Under the pieces are notes generated by a model. It was not told where the DNA came from, made no database searches, and saw only the letters and a list, made by a program, of their open reading frames with translations. From NCBI RefSeq assembly GCF_024679245.1, contig NC_090176.1, forward strand, positions 53,470,096-53,534,095: a stretch of 64,000 nucleotides of DNA, read 5' to 3'. This DNA is from Pseudorasbora parva (Eukaryota; Chordata; Actinopteri; Cypriniformes; Gobionidae). Below are positions 47,494-60,041 of this stretch, piece by piece. Every line of letters starts with the position of its first letter. The stretch's first letter is position 1. A program made the position numbers and the translations under genes.

Positions 47494-48260
47494 CAGTGCA
47501 TCCGGAAAGTATTCACAGCGCTTCCCTTTCTCCATATTTTATGTTACAGCCTGATTCCAAAATGGAATTCATTATTTTTACAAATTCTACAAACAATACC
47601 ACATAATGACAACGTGAAAGAAGTTTGTTTGAAATATTTGCAAATGTATATAAAAATAAAAATCAGATGTCCATAAGCATTCACAGCCTGTGCTCGCTGC
47701 TCTGTTGAAGCTCCTTCGGCTCTGATCACCGCCTCAGGTCTTTTTGGTGCTCGAGCTCAGCACGCCTATCTTTGGGCCGTTTCCCCCGTTCATCTTCCAG
47801 AGATGTCCAATCAGGTTCAGGTCTGGGCTCTAGCTGGGCCACTTAAGGACATTCCCAGAGTCGTCCCATAGCCCCTCCTGTGTTATCTTGGCTGTGTGTT
47901 TAGGGTTGCTGACCTGTTGGAAGATGAACCCCAGTCTGAGGTCCAGAGCGCTCTAGAGCTGGTGTTCATCAAGAATCCTCGATCCTGACTCGTCTCCCAG
48001 TTCCTGCCACTGAGAAACACCCCCACATCATGATGCTGCCACCACCATGCTTCACTGTAGGGATGGGATTGGCCAGGGGATGAGCGCTGCCTGGTTTCCT
48101 CCAGACATGAGGCTGGTCATTCAGGCCAAAGAGTTCAATCTTTGCTTCATCAGAGCAGAGTATTGTGTTCCTCATGGTCTGAGAGTCCTTCAGGAGCCTT
48201 TCGGCAAACTCCAGACGGGCTTTCATGTGCCTTTTCCGTTCCGTGGCTATTGCTGTCTAC
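47494..48260 (-). pseudogene. Tc1 element (second family): catalytic domain and 3' end, dead
   Basis: The left end is a terminal repeat, cagtgcatccggaaagtatt, next to TA at 47492-47493. The minus-strand frame at 48226-47969 reads SDEAKIELFGLN, HVWRKPGSAH and PTVKHGGGSIMMWGCFS, the first part of the DDE domain. Further on, the block before the third catalytic residue has an in-frame TAG and reads PDLNLIGHLW where PDLNPIENLW is usual in the family, so the catalytic glutamate is lost. The N-terminal domain and 5' terminal repeat are missing. Confidence 0.88.
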
Positions 48261-48324
48261 GTTTCCATCGCGGTTTATGATGGGCAGCAACAATCTGCTG
48301 AGAATGTGACCGTGTTCAACTCGT

Positions 48325-48550
48325 TTGCTAGGGAGTTGCTAGGCAGTTGCAAGGGAGTTGCTAGGGTGTTCTTGGTGGTTGCTAAGGTGTAATGGGTGAC
48401 TACTAGGACATTGCTAGGCTGTTGCTTGGGTGTTATGAGTTGTTATGAGTTGTCACTTGATGGTTGCTATGATAATTGGTGGTTGCTAAGGCATTGTCAG
48501 GCAGTTGCTAGGGTGTTATGGGTGGTTGCTATGGTGTTGCTAGGATATCT
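48325..48550 (+). repeat. Degenerate GTTGCTAGG minisatellite
   Basis: About nine exact gttgct words, most continuing aggg, atgg or aagg, plus near variants, lie in 225 bp with irregular spacing. No reading frame. Confidence 0.85.
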
Positions 48551-48559
48551 TTCTAGGGT

Positions 48560-49250
48560 GTTCTAAGTATGCTAGGTGATTGCTTAAATGGGGTGTAAAC
48601 ATTATATTTCAGTAATTTCTTGTTTTTGCAAAAAGAAAAAAAATGGTGTTCACTGGCAAACTATAAGTTTTACTGGCAAACTCAGAAGCATTGAGATATA
48701 TTGTTCTTCCCATCTTATGTGTTTTCCGTCAGGATGTGCCTTGCTTGTGCATTTGTGTTATTTCGGTTAAATCTTGTATGGCTGATGTACAGTTTTTTAT
48801 TTTTTATTTTATTTTTTTTATTTATCTAGAATTTGTACATAATGCCATTCAGCTAGATTTATTGTCCAGGTAGATAGAAGGCCAGTTTTCCCTTGTGGTC
48901 AAATAACATCAACATAAACAAGTTATTTTGGTAGTTGGGTTATGTCATGTCAAAAGTCATGCAGGCTACCTCACTAAAGTAGGAACATTACTGCATCCAC
49001 AATCACATACTGCGGCCAGATAAGGCTTGACATTTATTTCACCACTGCTGAAAAAGTATGTTTAGGTCATCCGAGGACTTTTCAGATATATATATGGCTC
49101 ACACACTGTTGTGCACACTATATAGTATAAGAGCAGGCATATCGGGACACAATGACTGAATTCAGTTCATACTCTGAGCTCAGACACACTCCATGTCTAA
49201 ATTAGGAAATAATTAACATTAGGAAACTGCCCCTTTCTATGATATCAGGG
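48560..49250. other. Unique AT-rich sequence, no gene seen
   Basis: T-rich tracts near 48790-48830. Nothing else recognised. Confidence 0.5.
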
Positions 49251-49255
49251 GAGTC

Positions 49256-49256
49256 C

Positions 49257-49335
<79 letters not shown>

Positions 49336-49434
49336 TGGTCTATGTGGTTTACAGGGACTCTCCATAGGCGTAATGGTTTTTATACTCTACAAACCGTATT
49401 TTCTATCCCCTTACACTGCCCCTAAACCTACCCA

Positions 49435-49499
<65 letters not shown>

Positions 49500-49691
49500 C
49501 CCTAAACCTACCCATCACAGGAAACATTCTGCATTTTTACTTTCTCAAAAAATCATCATTTAGTATGTTTTTAAGGCCATTTGAATTATGAGGACATTTG
49601 ATATGTCCTCATAAACCACATTTATAGAGTAATACCAGTGTAATACCCATGTAGTTATACAAATTTGTGTCCTCATAAACCACATAAACAG

Positions 49692-49767
<76 letters not shown>

Positions 49768-49768
49768 C
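49256..49768 (-). repeat. Dispersed element rich in CA arrays, inverted partner of 29215-29756
   Basis: Three CA arrays (49259-49332, 49436-49497, 49695-49765) separate the same unique blocks as at 29.2 kb, in reverse orientation and order. Confidence 0.88.
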
Positions 49769-49769
49769 T

Positions 49770-50128
49770 GTATATCAGTCAGGTTCTGCCCTCTGCTGGT
49801 CATGTGATCACACTGCATCTGAACTCTGCCAGGGCTGCTTTAGTCTCATTGATAGTTTGTTCAATGTTATTCGTATATCTCCTGTTTTACTAATATGATT
49901 GGTTGTTTTTTTTCTTCTTCATCATTTTTTTATGATCTATTTTATTTCTAGAAACTAAAATTTTATTTTAAGATTTGAGTTTTAGTTAAGGATGTGTAAC
50001 AGTATCACACACAGGCCACGGGCGATACATCTACTATATGACTTTTGTAAATGTTTATGTTATACAGTATGTTGCTTACAAAAATCAACTGCAAACAGCA
50101 ATGCACAAAACATATAATATACTATGTA
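49770..50128. other. AT-rich unique sequence, no gene seen
   Basis: No feature recognised. Confidence 0.5.
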
Positions 50129-50542
50129 CACTGATCAGGCATAACATTATGACTGCTCATGATCACTAATATTCCTAACATTGTGTTGGTCGCCCTGAGC
50201 CGTCTCTGATGGACTCCTCTAGACCCCTGAAGGCGTGCTGTGGTATCTGGCACCAATATGTTAGCAGCATATCCTTGAAGTCCAGTAAGTTGCAAGGTGT
50301 GGCCTCCATGGATCGGACTTTATTTGTCCCGCAGTGGGGAAGTTGCATTTGGGACCAGCAGGGGTACAATAATAAAATAGCAGTATTATAATAAAACATA
50401 CAACTAAAATAGACTATACATAGTTAATGCTAACATTTATCACACGTTAAAAAAATTACACATTTAAATAGTACAAAAATATTGCAGCTGTAAAAAAAGT
50501 TTAATGTTAGCAGTGTTCATTGTACAGTCTGACTGCAGCAGG

Positions 50543-50742
50543 CATGGGCGTCGCTAGGCCCATTTTAGGCCCTAAACTTATGCCTCAGCCCCCCTAAAAT
50601 ATATGTGATTAACCTTTAAAACATATGAAGCTGGCGGGAGGCTTCGGCTTCGGCTTCGGCTTCGGCTTCGGCTTCGGCTTCGGCTTCGGCCTCGGCCTCG
50701 GCTTCGGCCTCGGCCTCGGCTTCGGCTTCGGCTTCGGCTTCG

Positions 50743-50774
<32 letters not shown>

Positions 50775-50814
50775 CTCGGCCTCGGCTTCGGCTTCGGCTT
50801 CGGCTTCGGCTTCG

Positions 50815-50846
<32 letters not shown>

Positions 50847-50862
50847 TTCGGCTTCGGCTTCG

Positions 50863-50894
<32 letters not shown>

Positions 50895-50922
50895 TTCGGC
50901 TTCGGCCTCGGCCTCGGCTTCG

Positions 50923-50954
<32 letters not shown>

Positions 50955-50964
50955 TTCGGCTTCG

Positions 50965-50996
<32 letters not shown>

Positions 50997-52316
50997 CTCG
51001 GCCTCGGCCTCGGCTTCGGCCTCGGCCTCGGCCTCGGCTTCGGCTTCGGCTTCGGCTTCGGCTTCGGCCTCGGCCTCGGCTTCGGCTTCGGCTTCGGCTT
51101 CGGCCTCGGCCTCGGCTTCGGCTTCGGCTTCGGCTTCGGCTTCGGCTTCGGCCTCGGCCTCGGCCTCGGCTTCGGCTTCGGCTTCGGCCTCGGCTTCGGC
51201 TTCGGCTTCGGCTTCGGCCTCGGCTTCGGCTTCGGCTTCGGCTTCGGCTTCGGCTTCGGCCTCGGCTTCGGCTTCGGCTTCGGCTTCGGCTTCGGCTTCG
51301 GCTTCGGCCTCGGCTTCGGCTTCGGCCTGAGCGCGAACTTCAGCAGCGCAACTCCACGTCAAGTAAGATTAATATAGCCGATGCTGCTAAACTAAACATT
51401 CATGATTGACAGCTGCTGCTCAAAGTCAGAAATGTTTAACAAAATAAAAACTATTTCAGGCAAATGAATAAACTTTTGTCTAATTTCGCCATTTTTAACT
51501 GAAAATATGCCTATGTGATTCATAATGTAGGCCTTAATGAACAAGAAATATCAACAAAGCCATTTTCATCAGATTAGGCATGAGATTAATAATGAATGCG
51601 TATATATTTTAAATTAATATAATTCTATTTGTTACATTCAGTAAATAAATAAAAAGCTATTTCAGCCTGTATTAGTACTAATGAATGTGTTCATATTGTG
51701 AATTTAATAAACTTAAAACTTTAATAAACAGTAAATTAACGTGTCTAAGAAAATGATTCATGAAACATATAAATATCAGAATGTTAATATGTAAACCATA
51801 TGTTTACTTTATTCACTGACAAACGGAACAAAATATCAGTCAAAGCTCAGCGTTATGAAGAGGCAGGGCGAGATAAAAACAGAGAACAGAGAGATGTGGA
51901 CGTAAGAAAGACAGATAATCTACTGCCCAGTGACGTGGTTTTCAAGATATTTTCAGAACATCTTAAAATGCACAATATGTAGATCATAGAAATCAACATT
52001 TTCTGGGGGGAGCGTGACCCCCGAACCCCCCTAACATCTGGGATCTATAAACCTGCCTTACGTTACTGGCTATGATTAATGCATGTACAGTATGGCCATG
52101 CATAAGGTGTTAACATTTGCTTAAGTGATGATAAACAGCCAATATCTTCTGGGTATGCATGTTTGAAAGCTATTACTTAATAGCGCAATTTGGACCCTAA
52201 ACTAAATATGTTACCATTTCCATTTTCATTTCATTTTCAGTTACCATTTTAAATAGTGTTACTATCCTCACTGGGGGCTGAGCCGCCCTAAAATGAGAAT
52301 CCTAGAGACGCCCCTG
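50543..52316. mobile_element. hAT-like non-autonomous transposon with 8-bp target duplication
   Basis: The ends are catgggcgtcgctagg and, on the other strand, caggggcgtctctagg (14 of 16 identical). Both sides are flanked by gcagcagg (50535-50542 and 52317-52324). An 8-bp duplication with CAGGGGCG-type ends is the hAT signature. The 1774-bp element holds a hexamer array and AT-rich DNA and no transposase. Confidence 0.9.
50640..51327. repeat. GGCTTC/GGCCTC hexamer array, about 115 copies
   Basis: An uninterrupted hexanucleotide array with a C/T polymorphism at one position. Frames across it read Gly-Phe/Gly-Leu on the plus strand and Ala-Glu on the minus strand for about 230 residues; these are artefacts. 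Confidence 0.97.
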
Positions 52317-53376
52317 GCAGCAGGAAAAGCTCCTGTGTAATCTCTTCTCCTCACAAAAAAACACTAAAAATAAAACATTTGAAAATTGTTTGCTGAAGTT
52401 TTCCAAAACGTTATTTTGATCGAGGTGCCAAACCCTCGCTAGTAACTTATCTATAAACAAAAAGAGAAACGTTTCAACAAAGTCAGAGAATGTCCTCCAA
52501 AGGACAGTGAGGAGGAAGCTGGACGAGGTCATCAGGAAGTCCAGATCTGTCCTGGGCCGTCCTCTGGCCAAGCTCTCATCAGTGCTGGTCCATGGGTCAC
52601 ACCCCTATGCAGACACACTGTCAGATCCATCCTGTTTGTTCAGCTCATCCCACAGACGCTCGACTGGATTGAGATCTGGGGAATCTGGAGGCCGAGTCGA
52701 TGCCTCAAACTGGTCGTTGTGCTCCTCAAACCATTCCTGAAGCATTTGTGCTTTGTGTCAGGAGCATTATCCTGCTGGAAGAGCCACAGCCACCAGAATA
52801 CCGTTTCCATCAAAGGCTGAACATGGTCTCAGCAATACTTAGGTAGGTGGAGCGTGTCAAAGTAACATCCACATGGATGGAGGACCCAAGGTTTCCCAGC
52901 AGAACATTGGCCAAAGCATCACACTGCCTCCGCCGGCTCGCCTTCTTCCCATAGTGCATCCTGGGGCCATGTGTTCCTCAGGTAAGCCACACACACACAC
53001 ACACCCGGCCATCCACGTGATGTAGAAGAACACGTGATTCCTCAGACCAGGCCACCTTCTTCCATCGCTCCGTGGTCCAGTTCTGATGCTCACGTGCCAC
53101 TGTTGGTGCTTTCGGCGGGGTCAGGGGTCAGAGGTCACCCTGACTGGTCCATACGCCTCAAACTGAGCTGCTCTGTGTATTCTGACAGCTTTCTATCAGA
53201 ACCAGCATTAACTTCTGGAGCAGTTTGAGCTCCAGTAGCTGGTCTGTTTGATCGGACCCCACGGGCCAGCCTTCGCTCCCCACGGTCATCAATGAGCCTT
53301 GGCCGCCCATGACCCTGTGGCCGGTTCTCCACTGGTCCTTCCTTGGAGCACTTTTGATAGATACTGACCACTGACC

Positions 53377-54405
<1,029 letters not shown>

Positions 54406-55142
54406 GAATCGTGGAGCAGAATCTGAATCCGTGGGAAAGGGCTTGATCATGACGAGGCCCTGCAGATGAAGAAAGAAGGATTTATTTCTATCTTATATAA
54501 CAGCAGGAAGCGGGAGGCTGTTTTCCCAGGCCTGGTGGATCCCCTGCGGATGATCACCAATATAAAAACGAAGACTCTTAAACACAGACGAACCAGAACA
54601 GAGTCTCCAGACTCCTGAAGACGGCCGGCTCAAATCCGTCAATCTGAAGACATTGGCATGGGATAATCCCGGATGAACTACAGTGTTGGTTCTGATTTTC
54701 TTCTTCTGTTATTCAAATGTTGAAGCCTATAAATGCAGAGAGAGACCAAACCTGGACGTTAGGGCCCAAATAATAATACAATATCAATTTTTGATTTAAC
54801 CCTAACCCATGTTATCTAAAATCTAAATTTCTTTACCCTTACTGATTCAAATTGCTATTTTTTTATTTAGATTTCTTCAAAGGTTTTGTCTCACATGCCA
54901 AACGTATGCTTTAGATTGGTCCTATTGCTTATTCAGTTGGTCAATTCTTACAGGCTACTTTATCAATTGTGCATTGTTTTATTGCATTCAACATTAGACA
55001 GCTTTGATTTTACAGTCATTTTATAGTAAAAATTATTTAATAAAATATATGTTTTATATAATAAATATTTATTTAGTAAAGTACATTTCCTTACAGTAAA
55101 TTTAGACTTCAAAAACTTTGACTTTTAGAAGTGCTGTCTAAT
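54406..55142. other. Unique sequence, no gene seen
   Basis: 54420-54680 is of mixed composition, then AT-rich. No recognisable coding or RNA feature. Confidence 0.5.
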
Positions 55143-55440
55143 CTGGAGTGTCTGTCGCCTTTGGCTTGCTCAGTTGGGGACACTAACATTATGATCAGAG
55201 TTATTCAACTAAATATACAAATAACATTAATTAATGAGGTCTTATTTAATTCTCTAAACTATAATACTGATCTGCCAACATTGTCTCTCTCTGATAAATT
55301 AAAATAAGCTGATAACATCACTGTTTACTCCAGAACGACTGTACAGCCAAATCTAATTCTGCTGCAGTATTGTCCTGTTTAACACTGAAGCTGCTCTGAC
55401 ACAATCGGCGCTGGAGAAGAGCGATAGAAATAAAGATGAC
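55143..55440 (+). mobile_element. LINE 3' UTR fragment, plus orientation
   Basis: Reverse complement of the UTR at 41213-42135: gcttgctcagttggggacac, aataagctgataacatcact and gactgtacagccaaatctaa in order, with a short gacttgacttg end. Confidence 0.8.
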
Positions 55441-55559
55441 TTGACTTGTCTATATTCCAAAGCATCCAAACATTTTTTATTTATCCATAAAAACATTTAA
55501 GTTCGGATAGTGCATTAAACAAGTGAAGAAGTGCTCGCTTTACGTGCACATCCAAGCAT

Positions 55560-55700
55560 TTAGCAGATGCAAGGCAAGTTTATATAGCACATCATACACA
55601 ATGGCAATTCAAAGTGCTGTACATAAATGAATTAAAATAGGGATAACATATGCATTAGAAAAAGAATACCATGTGTAAAACTAAAAATAGAAACAGTTGT
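55560..55700 (-). repeat. Short retroelement tail fragment
   Basis: The words tttatatagcacatcataca and caattcaaagtgctgtacat form the usual terminal block of a fish retroelement family. Its type is not determined. Confidence 0.45.
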
Positions 55701-56474
55701 AAAAGGGTTTATTAAAAAAAATATATATATATATAAAAAATAATACAATAATAAAATAAAGCTATAATGGTGATAAATAGATCCCCATCTGCCTGATTCG
55801 AGACATCACAGGTCCGCTGTATTTTCCTCTGTAGGGTCTCGTTGCTCACCGAGAGCGCTTCTTCTGCCCCCTGCAGGACTGAGGCTGTAACTGCACGGGG
55901 ACGTTAACTCCAGCACCTTCTTCACCTTTTAAAACATTATTAGGTTTTTAAAAAGAAGCAGTTTAGTGAAAGTGAACATGATTCTGTGTCAGTGAAAGCA
56001 GCTTCAGCTCGACCCAAACCCTCGCGTGCGCGCGCTCGGTCATTGCGCAACTCTTGGAGAGGAAGCTTCCCAAACGCGAAGGATATTGCCAAACCTGCTT
56101 TCCTGTGACTATGGAGAAGTGGCAGATCTGGCACTCTAGGCTTCTCCAGGCTCAGATAAAGACATGCTGCCTCTCTCAGAACATCTAATCTACATGACTG
56201 CAGGAGCACAGAGCGGGATTTACTGACGGGAACATGGTTTGGGAAGAAGGATTGTAGGTAAGAGTTAAACTTTCTCCCTGTACTCTGATTCTCATTTATA
56301 GCAGAGCCTGAGCTTCTGTGCGTGGGTTTGGTGCTTTCCCGCAATCCCCATTAAACATGCGCTGAGGAGGAAAACCATTACATTGACGTGTGTTCGCCCA
56401 ACGCGTTCCCGTCAGAGCTGCGGTTTAATCTGGCAGGCGAACGCTTGGACACTCTTTATAGAAAACAATACAAA
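55701..56474. other. Unique sequence, no gene confirmed
   Basis: 55800-56350 is GC-richer. A 134-codon minus-strand frame (56344-55940) exists, but it shows no domain, biased codon use or neighbouring exon that I can recognise. Confidence 0.45.
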
Positions 56475-56646
56475 CACACTAAAAACATGCTGGGTTAAAA
56501 ACAACTCAAGTTGGGTTGAAAATGGACAAGCACAGAAAGTGGGTAGTTTAAACCCAGCGAATGGACCCATTCAAACAACCCAATTTCTGGGTTTGTCCAT
56601 TTTCAACCCAACTTGAGTTGTTTTTAACCCAGCATTCTGTAGAGTG
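56475..56646. mobile_element. Foldback element of the aacccagc family, copy 1
   Basis: The arms read catgctgggttaaaaacaac then caagttgggttgaaaatgga on the left and the reverse complement on the right. The ends are acact and agagtg. Very regular, about 170 bp, no coding. Confidence 0.88.
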
Positions 56647-56807
56647 AATACACCACATATGCAGTTATAGGAATTATGACTCCAAAAAAATGTGTCTAAC
56701 TTAAACGACTCTTATATGTGCTCTCTGTTCATGAGGTGCATCATGGCTTGCGTTAACCCGCTTGTGATCTTAGTTGCGTGGAAAAATCCAACACAGCCAA
56801 ATGTATA

Positions 56808-56889
56808 TTATTGCATTATATTAAGCTCTAGTTCTAATAATTGAAGTATTATTGCATTATATTAAGCTCTAGTTCTAATAATTGAAGTA
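56808..56889. repeat. Perfect 41-bp tandem duplication
   Basis: A segment containing gcattatattaagctctagt is present twice in direct tandem with period 41 and no visible difference. Confidence 0.9.
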
Positions 56890-57943
56890 TTAGCTCAGAT
56901 GAGAAGGTCATCTCGTGACACACGAGGCCAGCAGCTGATGAGTCAGTGTTTATTAGTTGGTCCAGTATAAACACGGAGACCTGAACTCAAGCTGAACTCA
57001 CGGTCCTTTACACCTTGGGTTTAATTAGCATATCATTTCATCATTTAAACTCATTTTACTTTAAGTTTATAACCAGACCAAATGAAAACTAACAGGTGTA
57101 AATAACCCTATACACTCACTGAAGCGTTCCGTCATTCACCCGATCAGCTAATCATTTCACACATATTTTATATTCTATATTATATGTGTATTTCTGTAAA
57201 TGGTTTCTAAAGGTGTGTGTTATAGAAAGGCCTGTGTTATAGGAAGGTCTTGTGTAATGAAGATGGTGCAATGTGAGCATTCAGTGCGTGTTCGGACTGA
57301 ACCAGCATTGCTATGGCAAGCCCTTTACACATTTATTCATTCACAGGATAAATGCATTAGTGATAGCGACCATTACATTTACACTAGTTAAAACTCTCGA
57401 TAGCTGTAATTGTATTTCCACTAGTAAATTTCTCCATAGGCTGCCATTCAAATTCAAAAGTTGATATTAAGAGTCGATTTCTTACTAGTTACAATTAAAT
57501 TACAATCAATTTCACAAATCAGAAATCAATAATTACACATTAACATGTTGAAATATATTTAAAGATATCAAGAAATAACATTTCAACTAGTGACAATTGA
57601 GTTCTTGATATCAGGAATTCAGATTTTTACACAGTAAAATCTCATCAGTTAGACACTCAAAGCATGCGGACCGTTTGCCTTAAACACGAGTAACGTGAAA
57701 CAGGAACAGAAATGCTGAGTTAGTAAAGTTCAGCCACACAAGAGCTCGAGCTAAAGATGATGATAATGATCATTTACTGCAGATTTACTCTATACAGCTG
57801 CCATTGTTGTGTTTAAATGCTGAAGTGTGTGTGACTCAAGATAATCAAACACAGAGGGATTATATCAACCCAAATAAACATTGCACAAGGTGTTTATGAC
57901 ATAAGCATTGATTTCTCTAAGCATCTGAAAACACATTTCTGGG
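56890..57943. other. AT-rich unique sequence, no gene seen
   Basis: Nothing recognised apart from AT-rich runs. Confidence 0.5.
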
Positions 57944-58045
57944 TTATTTGGCAACCCAGCGCTGGGTAAATATTGGACAGAACAGGGTTATCTTTACCCA
58001 GCGTGTTGGGTTTTATACATTAACCCATTTGCTGGGTTGTTTTTG
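57944..58045. mobile_element. Foldback element of the aacccagc family, diverged copy
   Basis: Repeated gctgggt and aaccca words in opposed orientation (caacccagcgctgggtaaat, tttacccagcgtgttgggtt). Ends unclear. Confidence 0.6.
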
Positions 58046-58224
58046 TTTAAATTGTGGATCAGTCTATTTGATATTGGACATTTTACTAAAGAATAAAAAT
58101 ACACTCTAAAATCTTATATTTATATAGGACATAAACAGTTCATATAGAATATTTTTTATTCAATGGCAAGTTAGTCTTTTACACTCAGAAACACTGAGTA
58201 AATGATTACTGAGTATATATCTCT

Positions 58225-58445
58225 TCATACAATGCCGATTGTTTTAAAGCAGCTTCACAGCGTTAACAGGAAGATAATGCAACAGAATAAGATTCGGCTG
58301 TACAGCCGCTCTGGTGAATACGCTGATGTTATCAGCTCATTTTAGTTTATCATAGAGTGTCAATGTGGGCAGATCATTAATATAGTTCAATATTTAGTGT
58401 CCTTAACTGAGCCAGCCAAAAGCCAAAGGCAACAGTGGCGAGGAC
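58225..58445 (-). mobile_element. LINE 3' UTR fragment
   Basis: Matches the UTR at 41250-41500: aaagcagcttcacagcgtta, ggctgtacag, gatgttatcagctcatttta, agtgtccttaactgagcc. Confidence 0.75.
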
Positions 58446-58493
58446 AGTAATGTAATAGTAGAGTACAGTGATAGTTTGATTGGAATGAAGTGT

Positions 58494-58712
58494 ACACTCT
58501 AAAAAATGCTGGACTAAAAACAACCCAAGTTGGGTTGAAAATGGACTAAACCAGCAATTGGGTTGTCTTAAGCAACATTTAAACCATCTGCTGGGTTAAA
58601 ACAACACATTTGCATGGTTAAAACAACTCAACCGTTGGGTTAGAACAACTCAATTGCTTGGTTAGTCCATTTTCAACCCAACTTGTTTTTAACCCAGCAT
58701 TTTTTAGAGTGT
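58494..58712. mobile_element. Foldback element of the aacccagc family, copy 3
   Basis: The ends acactctaaaaaatgctgg and its reverse complement, with gttgggttgaaaatggacta and the matching right arm. The interior carries four gttggg/ggttaaaac-type words. Confidence 0.85.
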
Positions 58713-58819
58713 AAATACAAACCTAATTTCATTCAGGACGTTTCCCCTCAGGACATTTTCTATCAGAATAAAACCGAAAATGACCATTAACAAATGTATC
58801 CAGCTTAAACCGGTTTGGC

Positions 58820-58985
58820 ACAGACTAACCCAACATTGGGTTACATTGACCCAGCAGCTGAGTTACAGAAAAAATACCCAGCACTGGGTAAAAGTAAAAT
58901 TAAAAATAACCCAATAAAAGGACCCAGCATTTGGGTAAAAAAAATAACCCAGCATTTTTTTTCTTTTCTTTTTTCATTAGAGTGC
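58820..58985. mobile_element. Foldback element of the aacccagc family, diverged copy 4
   Basis: Starts near cccaacattgggttac and ends near ataacccagcattttttt with a final agagtgca. Less symmetric than copies 1 and 3. Confidence 0.6.
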
Positions 58986-59039
58986 ATGGTGAGATTTCAC
59001 TAGTGAAAATACAATTACAGATATAAAGCGAGAGTTTTT

Positions 59040-59632
59040 ACACGTGGGAATGATTAGAAGTTAAAGGGCTTGCCATAGTCGCGCAGCTCTGGCGTTTGTG
59101 GGAACGTCAGCCGTTTCTCTGATGGGAATAATGCCATTTGCTTGATGAGTTGTGCTTCAGCCTGTCAGGAAGATGAGTGGTCATAATGATGTGGCATGTT
59201 GGAATGAGTTTCCCCGGCTCAGTAACGCTCACTAACAACAGGTTTATTCTCACCTCCTAAAGCCGGTGCCACCCACACTTCACTGTGCTGGAAGATCAGG
59301 TTCCTCTAGATCATCATCAGCCCTCATTAGCTCGGTTATTCTTTATTTTTCCACTTCTGCGCAGAAATTGTCAAACCGGATTGTAAATATTTGTGTAAAT
59401 CGACCCGAAATTATGCAACACGCCTTTAAGAGTCACAGGGTGTCTGTAGAGCAGGCCGGCCCTCAGAAAGACATTGAAATGTGTGTCAGCACACAGGAGG
59501 ATTTATACACTCTTATTTCTGTTATACACACTCTTTTATAACAGAGTGTAACTCTGTTACTGGATTTAAATATACACATTTAGACTAAAAAACTAAAGTT
59601 TAGATAAATATTTGTAGTGGATGTGCTGCTTT
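59040..59632. other. Unique sequence, candidate conserved non-coding DNA
   Basis: A balanced, repeat-free island between foldback elements. The 91-codon frame at 59266-59541 shows no domain. 59310-59460 has homeobox-type core words (tcattagctc, gtaaatatttgtg) that prove nothing alone. Confidence 0.4.
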
Positions 59633-60041
59633 CACTGCGGGAAAAAAATGCTCTTCTTCCTCAGTATTTTATTCGTGTTTCGAGTCCAAACATCTAAAAA
59701 TTCTTAAAACAAGAAGTATTTACTAGACAAGCAAAAGTAATTGTCTTGTTTTGGGGAAAATAACTCAAAATGAAGAGAGTTTTTGCTTAAAATAAGATAA
59801 ATAATCTGCCAATGGGGTGAGAAAAATAATCTTGTTTTCTGTTTGAATTAAGATTATTTTTCTCACCCCATTGGCAGATTATTTATCTTATTTTAAGCAA
59901 AAACTCTCTTCATTTTGAGTTATTTTCCCCAAAACAAGACAATTACTTTTGCTTGTCTAGTAAATACTTCTTGTTTTAAGAATTTTTAGATGTTTGGACT
60001 AGAAACGAGCAAAAGTAAGAAAAGCATTTTTTTTGCAGTGT
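59633..60041. mobile_element. Foldback element, copy 3 of the cactgcaaaa family, nearly intact
   Basis: Two arms of about 190 bp, starting cactgcggg and ending ttgcagtg, meet near 59840. The arms are nearly perfect complements, including aatctgccaatggggtgag and its reverse complement. Confidence 0.92.

Larger units (their letters stand above)
50321..52631. mobile_element. LINE fragment inserted in the Tc1 copy, itself interrupted
   Basis: The left end, tatttgtcccgcagtgggga, is the reverse complement of a common fish LINE 3' end (ccccactgcgggacaaata). At the right, 52500-52630, the plus strand encodes a LINE-like C-terminal segment (RRKLDEVIRKSRSVLGRPL, HPYADTL). The two parts are in opposite orientation, as in twin-primed LINE insertions with an inverted 5' part. 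The hAT-like element lies inside. Boundaries are approximate. Confidence 0.6.
50129..53376 (-). mobile_element. Tc1 element, interrupted and 5'-truncated
   Basis: The 3' terminal repeat cactgatcaggcataacatt starts beside TA at 50127-50128. Tc1 sequence runs to about 50320, then resumes at about 52632 and continues to 53376, where it stops without the 5' repeat. The minus-strand protein begins with [10 protein letters not shown] and GHGRPRLID and later has the catalytic block VAWSEESR, where the first catalytic aspartate is replaced by glutamate. Several stops follow. A 2.3-kb insertion splits it. Confidence 0.88.

Noticed and set aside
50616..51377. About 250-codon Gly-Phe/Gly-Leu and Ala-Glu frames
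   Set aside because: Produced by the hexamer array in two frames on opposite strands; no supporting non-repeat sequence.
55940..56344. 134-codon minus-strand frame as a host gene
   Set aside because: No recognisable domain, no splice-linked neighbour and length within chance for this GC-richer stretch.
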